NCBI GenBank assembly: GCA_964600165.1
Contig: CAZRIP010000109.1
Span: forward strand, 1 to 12,107
DNA: 12,107 bases
Direction: 5' to 3'
Origin: CAZRIP01 sp964600165
GTDB lineage: Bacteria; Elusimicrobiota; Elusimicrobia; UBA1565; UBA9628
The notes under the pieces are model-generated. The model saw only the letters and a list, made by a program, of their open reading frames with translations, did no database searches and had not been told where the DNA came from. Position 1 is the first letter of the stretch; every line of letters starts with the position of its first letter. Below, piece by piece: positions 1 through 9,200 of this stretch. Made by a program: the position numbers and the translations under genes.

Positions 1-209
1 GCGCCGCCCGTCCACGTCTGGTTCGGCGTGTCGGTGATGTCCGCGATCGTCAACTGCACCGTTTGGACGCCGGCGGGGCTCTCCGTCGCCGTGCCGCTGA
101 GCTGGTTGATCTGGCGGATCGGGCCGTAGCGATCGGCCATCGGGAAAGCGGCCGTCGGCGCCATCGGCGTCGTGATCGCCACGCTCGGGCCCGCGTTGTC
201 GAAGACGAG
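1..209 (-). repeat. Ig-like unit R23, cut by the window edge
   Basis: Residues 3967-4035 plus two bases of the next codon. Linker LVFDNAGPSVAITTP, then LSGTATESPAGVQTV, which is the canonical first third of a unit. Its presence in frame at the edge shows that the array continues below position 1. Confidence 0.85.
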
Positions 210-3200
210 GTAGTTCGTCGTCGGCGACTCGATGTTGCCGGCGTTGTCGACCGCCTGGATCGCCACGCCGAACGTCGTGCCGGGCGACTGCGTCATCGAG
301 GGGCTGACTTGGTTGAGGATCGAGCCCGGGTAGCTCCATACGACCGTGCCCGTGTCGATCGCGTTGGCCGAGAGATCGACCTGCAGCTCCGTCTGCGCGT
401 CGGCCGCGCCCCAGTCGCTGCCGTTCCAATAGTACGAGCTCACGCCGACCACGTACCAGACGCGCAAATAGTACGTGCTGGCCTCGGCCAAGTCGGCGTT
501 CGACGTGCCCGAGATCGAGTTGAGGTTCTGGATGAAGCCCGTCAGCGGCGGGAACGTCATCTGCGACTGCGGCGGCGTGCTGTCGACGATGAACTTGTTG
601 TAGTTGGTGCCGCGCGTGAACGTGTTCGTCAGGTTGCCGACGATGGCGCCGGTGGCGTCCTTGGCGTTGTCGCGCGCGCGGATCTTGATGAAGTACTGGC
701 GGTCGCTCTTCCAGTCCGGTTGGTTGAAGAGCACCTTCCAATTGGCCACGCCCGAGGTCACCGGGTGCCACGACGTGCCTTCGGTCTGCGCGCTCGAGAA
801 GCCCGAGCCGGTGTTCACCCAATAAAAGCTCGTGTTGCCGGTCAGCTGCGTGCTCGTCGGATCCGATAGGTACCACAAGACGTACTCGGCGTTCTGGAGC
901 GCGTTGCCGCCGGCGTAGAGCGCCGTCTCCGGGTCCAAGGCCGTGCCGTTGAGCGCGTTGCCGCCCGCCAGGACGGACGCGTTGTACGACGCGCCCTCGG
1001 CCGGCTGCGAGACGGCCGTCAACGGCGGATTGTTGTCGTAATATACCGTGACGCTCGAGATCGGAGACGCGAAATTGACCTGGGTATTGGTCGCGCGATC
1101 GACGGCCGCGACGTTGATGACGTACGTCTTGCCGTTGCCGAGCGCGGGCGTGAGGTTCCCGTTGGTGTAGCTCCACGCCCCGACGCCCGTCGTCGGCACG
1201 GTCGCCGGGCAGCCGCCCCACGAGCCGCCTGACGCGCTCGTCCAGCAGACGTCGAGCGCCGGATCGAAAATCTGAAGCACGTTATGGTCGACGTCGGACT
1301 TATTGTTGCCGCCGTAGACGCCGGCGGGGTCGGCCGCCGTGCCGGAGATCGTATTGAGGTTCAAGTAGACCTCGCCCGACGACGGCTGGATCATGTAGCC
1401 GACCGGCGGCGTCGTGTCGTAGACGAAGGTGTATTGCGCGACCGAGCCGGAGACCGATTGGTCGTTGCCGGCGGCGTCGACGGCGTACGCCTGCAGCGTG
1501 TAGAGCCGGCCGTCCTGGAGCGCGGCGCCGAGGCCGTTGACCGTCGTCGAGCTCCAGTTGAAGGTGTTGGGCGGACCGGCCGCGCCGAAGTTGAAGCTCG
1601 GGATGTCGACGGCGGAGGGGATGAATTGCGTGCCGTTCCAATAGTTATCCACGAGCGCGATGTTCGTCTTCAGGCGGATGTGCATCCCCCCGGCCGAGAC
1701 TGACGGCGGGCTCACGTTCGTGAGGTCGGTCTCCTGGCCCGCGAGGCCCGCCGCGTCGAAGTTCGCGAGGTTCAAGCAGGTGTTGGCGCCGGTCGGCGTG
1801 CCGCAGGCCGGACCCGTCGGCGAGGTCACGACGCCCGCGGGGGCGGTATTGTCGATCGTGAAGTTGACCGTGACCGGCGTGCCCGCGAGCGCGAACGGGT
1901 TTATCGGCGTGACGGTCAGCGCGTAGGACGAGTTGATGACCGTGTAGGGATTGACCGTCGCGAAGCTCGTCGTCCAGCTCTGGGGCGGGCCGGGGTTGAC
2001 GCCGATCTGCGTGACGATCGGCGAGGTCTGCCAGGTGCCGTTCGTGTTGTACCAATAGCTCGCCGGCTCGGTCAGGCGCTTGAGCGTGATCTGCACGCCG
2101 TTGGTGGTCGCCATGCCCGAGCCCCCGCCGAAGATCGTCGTCACGACGGGCGCCGCGCTCTGAGACTGAGCGCCGGCGACGGGCTGCGTCAGAGTGATCG
2201 ACGCGGCCGGGGACTGCAGGTAGAATTTCAGGTCCTGGTGCGAGGCCTCGACGTTGCCCGCCTGGTCGACGGCCTGCACCGTGACGGTGTAGGTCGAGGC
2301 GTTGTCGAACGCGACGGCCACGCCGCCCGACGCCGTCGTGTCCATCTGCCAGGCGTAGATGTTGCCGCTGACGTTGCCGCCGATCACGCCCGATGAAAGG
2401 AACACGGGGCAAGTCGTCCAGCCGAGCGTCCCGCCCCAGCACTGGCCGTCGTGCGGGCCCGGAGTGTCTCCCTTCTCCTCGATCTCGACTTGCACGAGCT
2501 TGAGGCTCGTGCCGGCGAAGCCGGCCGCCTCGGCGTCGTAGGCCGTGCCGTAGATCGCGGGCACCGCCGTCTGATAGTTCGCCGGCGCCGTCGCCAGGGA
2601 GACCGGCGGCGTGACGTCGTAGACGAAAGTATTCGTCGAGTAGACGACGTTGAGGTTGCCGGCGCGGTCCTTGACGCGCGAGATCAGCTGGTACTGCTTC
2701 GGACTCGTCATGAAGGCCGTCGGCAGCTCCCAGGTCCACGCACCGGAGGAAAGTCCTACATAGGTGCCGGTCGACCAGACCGGCGTCGCCGGGCCGAAGG
2801 ACGACGCGCCGTCCCAGTACGCGTTCGCGTTGACGTCGAGCAGCGCCAGCGTCACGCTCGAGGGCGAGATCCCCGATTGGTTGCTGCGGCCCGCCGGGCA
2901 GCCGCCGTTGCAGTAGTCGCCGGCCCCCGAGTGCAGATCGGCGACCATGTCGTCGGCCGTGCCGGACGAAAGCGGCACGTCCGTGCCGAGGAAGCCGGTG
3001 TTGGCCGGCCAGTAAACGGACGAGATCGGAGTCGTGAGGTCGACCGTGAACGTATAAGACGGCGGAGCCGCCTCGACGTTCGTGGCGTAGTCGAGGGCTT
3101 GCGACCAGAACGTGTACTGATAGCCGTCCTTGAACGCGATCGTCGCCGTCGGGAACGCCTTCGACCACATCGAGCCGCCGCTCGAGGTAACCGACGTGTA

Positions 3201-6200
3201 GCCCGGATCGGTGCACGGCGCCACGAAGCCGCCGAGGATCTGCCAGAAGCAGCCGTCCGACTGCTGCAAGCGGAAGTTGACCCCGCTCACGCCCGCGGGC
3301 AGGCGCGTGCCGCCCCAGAAATCGTCGGTTGCCGTGCCGGCGATCGAGATGATCCCCGGGTTGCTCGTAAAAACGGCGGGATAGGTCGACAGCGAGACCG
3401 GCGGCGTGTTGTCGAAGATGAACTGCAGCGCCGTCGAGTTGTCGGCGTTCTGGTCGGCGTCGAGCTGGGCGTTCGAGGGCGTGGCGGACGTGTTGTTCGC
3501 GGCGTCGACGGCGCGGGCCCACAAGGAGAACTCGGTCGAGTCCAGGAAGGAGACGTTCGGGAACGCGCGGCTCCATTGCGTCGAGCCGCTCACGCCGCGC
3601 CACTCGTTGTATTTCGTTCCGGCCGTCGTGTCCCAGTCGGCCAGCGAGTTCGAGTTGCCGCCGTTCCAGTAACCGGCCGTCGCGCCTCCGCCGCCGACCT
3701 GGTGCGACTGCAGCAGGATCTGGACCTGCGCCACGCCCGAGTTGCCCGCCGTCGCGTCGTTGGCCGTGCCGGCGATGGTCGCGAGCGTCGCGGCGTTGTA
3801 GTAGACGAGGATGTTCGAGACGGGATGCGTCGAGTTGATCAGCGGCGCGTCCGTGTCGTAGCGGAAATTCGAGCCCGAGCCCGCCTGGGTCGGAAGCAGC
3901 TGCGGGTTGGTCGCCCAATCGGCCGCCTGCGTGACGACGCGGTACGTATTGGAGGAAACGAGCATCCCCGTCGGCACCGGCGTCGACCAGGCGATCGTCT
4001 GCACGCTGTTGCCCTCGAGCGTCGTCGTCGCGACCACCGTGATCGCGTTGCCGGTCAGCGAGTTGCCGCCGCCGGGATCGGCCAGCGAGAAGCTCTTGGC
4101 GACCCAGTCCCACCACTTGCCCTGGTTCGGGTCGCCGAGCGACGTCAGCTGCACGCCCGCGTAGACGGCCTTGACGCCGGACACGCTCTGGCCCGAGCCG
4201 TACGGGTCGGTCGCCGTTCCGAAGAAGCCGCCGACCGCGTTCGTGCTGATGCCGTTGATCGGCAGGGTGACGACGGAGGTCGGGCGCGTCACGTCGTAGA
4301 CGAAGCTCTGGAAGTAGCCCGCCGGCACGTCGACGGAGCGGTACGTATCCGTGGCGTAGTTGGTCGGCGTGTAGTTGCCCGCGTTGTCGCGCGCGGCGAC
4401 GTAGATCGTGTAGTAGTTGCCGTCCTGGAACTTCGAGCCCGCGCCGCTCCAGTTCGCCGGCGCGTAGTTCCACGTCGTGTTCGGCGAGGCCCAAACTTGC
4501 TTCGTCCAGGAGATCGTCGAAAGGCTCGTCGTGAAGTCGCCGTTGGCCTCGCTCCACCACTTCGCCGAGCCGATGAACGGCTGGCCCGACGAGATCGCGA
4601 CGAAGACGGCGCGCAAGCCCGAGGCGTTGGCGTTCGGATCGATCGAGCCGCCCCAGGTCGCGGTGCTCGCGATGGCCGTGGCCTGCGGCACGATCGCCAC
4701 GTTCGAATAGTAGGTCTGCGCGGCCGTCGGAGATAGGATCGAGAGCGTCGGCGGCGTGAGGTCGAACGTCACGCCGTACGTGTGGACCGGGTATTCGACG
4801 TGCGGGACCGGTTGCGCGTTGTCGGTCACGCGCACCGAGATGTAGTACTTGAAGTTGTCGGTGAACGCCCCCGCGAGCGTATAATCCGAGCCCGCGCCGG
4901 GATAGGTCCAGGTCTGCGTTCCGTGCACACCCGGCACCGTCGCCGTCGACCACTGCGTCGTGAACGAGTACGAAGAGCCGGTCCAATAGGGCCCGGTGGC
5001 CAAGTCCGTCGTGATCTGGACCTCCACGATATTGATGCCCGAGAGGTCCGCGTTCGCCGTGCCCGTGATCGACGTGAGCATGTTCGAGACCATGCCGTCG
5101 GTCAAAGACGTGATCGTCGAGACGCCGGGCGTGCCGTCGACGATGAACGACGTCTGCGCCCAAGCGCTCACGTTGCCCGAGGAGACCGTGACGCTGCCGT
5201 CCGGGTTCGTCGTCGCGTCGTGCGCGCGCGCCTGGACGTAGATCGCCTGGTCGCCGATGGCGTAGAAATCAGTCGACTTGGGCTCGAGGCCGAAGGTCCA
5301 CGAGCCGGGGTTGGAGCCGGGCGAGTTCGCCGTGACCGTCGAGACGACGTTGGCCGGGCCCCAGTTGCTGCCGGTCCAGTAGAAGCTCGAGACGCCGACC
5401 ACGTACCAGTAGTTCATCTCGATGCCCTGCGTGGCCGTCAGGAACCCGGGGTTGACGCCCGCCACGCTCGGCACCTGGGCCGTGCCCTGCACGCCGACCC
5501 CGGACGGCTGGCCGGCGCCTTCAGGCGTGTACGCGGGCAGCGCGGGCTGCGTCAACGCGATCGTCGGCTGCGTGTTGTCGAACTGGAACGTGAACGACGA
5601 CGTATGGAGCACGATGGCGCTCTCGGTGTTGTTAGCGCGGTCGGTGGCGCTCGAGACGAGGACGTACTCGCCGGTCGCGAAGGCGCCCGGCATGCCCGCC
5701 GCGTCGTAGAAGCTCCAGGTGCTTACGCCGACGGCCTGCTCGTAAACGGAAGTCGCCGTGTTCCACGACGGGCACGCGTTGCCGAAGTTGTGGTTGCCGG
5801 TCGAGTAGCAGGTGCCGAGCAGCGGTCCGGGGACCTGGCTCTGGATGCTGACGTAGACCTGCAGGATGCCGGTCGGCTTGCTGTTGCCGTCGAGCGAGCG
5901 AGGGTTCGGGTCGTTGGCCGTGCCCGAGACGACGGAGAGCGTCGACATGACGACGGACTCGAGCGGCAGGCCGATCGTCGTGTTGGGGGGCGTCACGTCC
6001 CAGCGGAAGATCTGCGTCGGGGGCGGCGTGACCTGGCAGGTGACGTTCGACCCCGTGCAGTTGCCGGCGACGTCGTAAGCGGAGGCCGCGATCGAGTACT
6101 GGTATCCGTCCTCGAACATCGCGCCGCTGATCATGTAGCTCGTCGTGTAGCCCCACAACGAGCCGACGCCGGCCTGTCCGGGCAGATTCGTATCCGCCGC

Positions 6201-9200
6201 CGACAACACGAAGCTCGACTGCAGGATCGACCAGACGTAGTTGTCCTTGAGGCGCGTGATCGTGAAGTACATGCTGCTCAGACCCGCGCCCGGGTTGAAA
6301 CTCGTCGGGTCCGTCGGGCCCGAGACGTCGGTGACGGTCGCCGAGCTGAACTGCAGCTTATTATAAGAGGAAGCGCTCGGGATCGTCAGCGCCACGGCCG
6401 GGGCCGTCGAATCGACCACGAAATTCGCGTTGGCGAGCGTCGTCAGGCCGCTCGTGCAGCCCGCGTTGTCGCAGCCGAAGAGCGTGAGAGTATAGTTGTG
6501 GTTGACGCGCCAAGGGCCCGGGAACGTGTAGCAGACCGCGTTCGCGCCGCACGAGCCGACGGTCAACGCCGTCGCCTGCGGGACGCTCGTGCTCGCGATC
6601 GTCCAGTAATTGCCGCCGACCGGGGTTTGGTTGTAGTAGAGCCCTTCGTCCGTGTCCTCGATCTGGAAATCCGCGAAGGCCTTGCCTATGACGGTGGCCT
6701 TGATCTGCGCGGCGCCGCCGCCGAACGAGGTTTGATAGAACTTGAACGTCCCGATCGAGTCGGCCGCGGCCGGCTGCGTGATGTTGCCCGTCGCGCCGCT
6801 GTTGACCGCGCGGAAGCGGATGTGGTTGTTGCCCGTGGCGTGCGCCTGGACGAGCTCGATGTTGTTGACGTTGTCGGTCGAGCGCACGACCACGTGGTAG
6901 AAGTTCAGCGGCGTCCAGATGCCGTTGTTGGTGGTCAGAGCGTAGTTCCAGTTGGTCGGCGTGCTGCCGCCGCCGTTGGGCGTGAACCACTTGACCGGAT
7001 GCCCGAAGCTCGCCGTGTTGTCGAGCGCGTTCAAGCAGTTCGTGTAATCGGGATTGCCCGAGCCGTCGTCTTGGCAGACCGAGAGGTAGTTCTGCGCCAC
7101 GCCGGAAGCGGCGTCCGAAGCCGTGCCGCTAAAAGCCGTCGGCGGGATCGTCACGTCCTGGTTGTCGGTGCCCGGAGTCCCCACGATCGTCCTCGGCGGC
7201 GTCATGTCGAGCTGCACGCACCGCTCGTTGTAGTTTTTCATCGCCAAGCTGGCGCAGTTGGCCGGGCTCGGCGGCGCCTCGATGTTCGGGTCCCACTGGC
7301 CGGCGCCCTTGGGACCCGTGTTGTCGAAGTCCTCGGCCGCGTCCTCGCCGCGGATCGAGATCAGGTAAGACTGGCCGTCGTGCATGATGCTCCACGGCGC
7401 GGAGAGCGCGCCTCCGCCGGGCGGGATGCCGGTGGTGAAAGTATAGGAGCTCACCCAGGCGCCCGCCGCGGTGTTCATCGCAAGCCAGCTCTGGTCGGTG
7501 AGCGCCGTGCCGCAGTTCGAAAAAGTGGAGCCGTTGTAGCAGAGGTTCGCGTCCGGGCCGCTCATGCCCTTGATCTGGACCTGCATTTGGCAGACGCTCG
7601 GCGCGCCGCCGGTCCAACTCGGCGCCCCGGCCGGACAGGTCTGCACGAGGTTCGCCCCCGGACCGGAGAACGGAAGGTCGAAGGACGTCGCCGTGATATT
7701 GCTGAAGATAAAAGCGTTCGTGGTCAAGCCGTTGTAGGCCGCGCTCGTCGAGTACCAGACCAGGTTGTAGCTGGTCGACGGCGCGATGACCGTCGAGCTC
7801 GGCGCCGAGACGTCGTAATAGATGACGGTCGAGATCGCCACATAGGGGGTCGAAGTCGAGATGTTCGTGAACGGCGGCGCGTTGCGATCCTGGCCCCACA
7901 GGTCGAGGAACAACGTCTCGCCGTTGGCCGAGGTCGCCTGCCAGAAGAGGTTGTCCGAGAAGTGGCCGAGGCCGCCGGTCTGCCAGGTGTCGGCCGTGCG
8001 GGACGATATATTAAGGAACGAAGTACTTGCCGAGTCCTGGCCGAGCACCAGATCGCTGCGGTTGGCGCCCCAGTTCGTGCCGTTGAACCATTGGTTGTTG
8101 CTTTGCCGCCAGACGCCGATGCCGACCTGCTGGAGGCCCGACGGGACGTGGCCGATCAGCGAGTTGTTGTCCTGAACGTTGCCCTGGAAGAACTGCGGAT
8201 AGGAGTTCCCGCCGAAGACCAGCCCGGACGACAGCGCGATCGAGTTGTTGACGATCGTATTGATGGTCGGGAACGTGACCGACGGCGCCGAGACGTCGTA
8301 GGTGAAGTTCCAGGTGTAGCCCGCCGTGTTCGCGGCCAGGTCGGTCAGCTGCCAGATGACGCGGACGGGGTGCGAGTCGCAGGTCGCGCCGCCGAAGCAG
8401 GAATTCCAGTTGACGCCGGTCGTCAGGATGACCGAGTACGGGACCGCCGTCGTCGAGCCGACGTTGTTGAAGATCGCGCTGCCGTTGTACGGCGGCTGCG
8501 ACGTATCCTGCCACGAGCCCGGATTGCCGACGAGCCACTGATACTTATAGTCGCCGGTGCCGTCGTCGTAGCGCAGCGAGAACTGCGCGCTGGTGACGCC
8601 CGAGGCCGAGGGAGTCACGTTCATCCCGATCGTCGTCAGCGGGTTCGAGCTCGGCAGGACGTAGTAGCCGACGGTCCCCGCGGTCGAGAAGCGCACGATC
8701 GTCTTGGTGTTGTCGCTGTAAACGGCGGTCGACAGGAACACAGAGTTGATCACGGCGGCCGTGCGGTCGAGCTGGAAATACTGCGTGTAGGCCGGCGTGC
8801 TCTGCGTGCCCGACGAATTGTTCGCGCCGTCGAAAGAGTACTCCTGGATCTCATACAAGCAGCCGTCGGTCAGGCCGTTCGGGTCCGAGCCGTCCAGGTT
8901 CTGGAGGTTCGCGGGCACCGGCCAGGACCAGGCTTCCGTCGCGTTCGCCGTCGTCATCTGGTGCGTCACGGGGATCCAGCCGATTCCGGAGCCCGGCAGG
9001 CTGCCGCCGGTCGACGTGACGTCGTAGGGCGTCGTGTTGCCGGCGTCGACGTAGCCGTTGGTGGGGCAGATCGCGTTGGCCAAGCGCAGGATGCGGAACC
9101 AGATCGTCGTCTGATCGGTCGAGTCGGCGACGTTCTCCTTGATCGTGCCGCCGATCGTGTAGTTCCAGTTGTTGCTGCCGTCGAAGCCCGGCGTCGCCAC

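Noticed and set aside
2451..4736. Plus-strand open frame of 761 codons, and shorter ones at 63-869 and 1284-1703
   Set aside because: These are codon-aligned antisense of the real frame. Their Arg/Val/Asp-rich products follow from the complementary codons, and they end only where the real gene uses a rare CTA or TCA codon.
1645..5163. Minus-strand open frame of 1,172 codons with an ATG
   Set aside because: It is in another phase from the frame that carries all recurring domain motifs. Its product is full of Arg, His and Gly with no domain pattern. It is a shadow of the giant gene.
6355..6372. AT-rich patch (ttattataagagg) as a possible promoter
   Set aside because: It lies inside the coding frame and reads cleanly as part of an Ig unit (SSYNKLQF); no matching second promoter element or downstream gene start is present.
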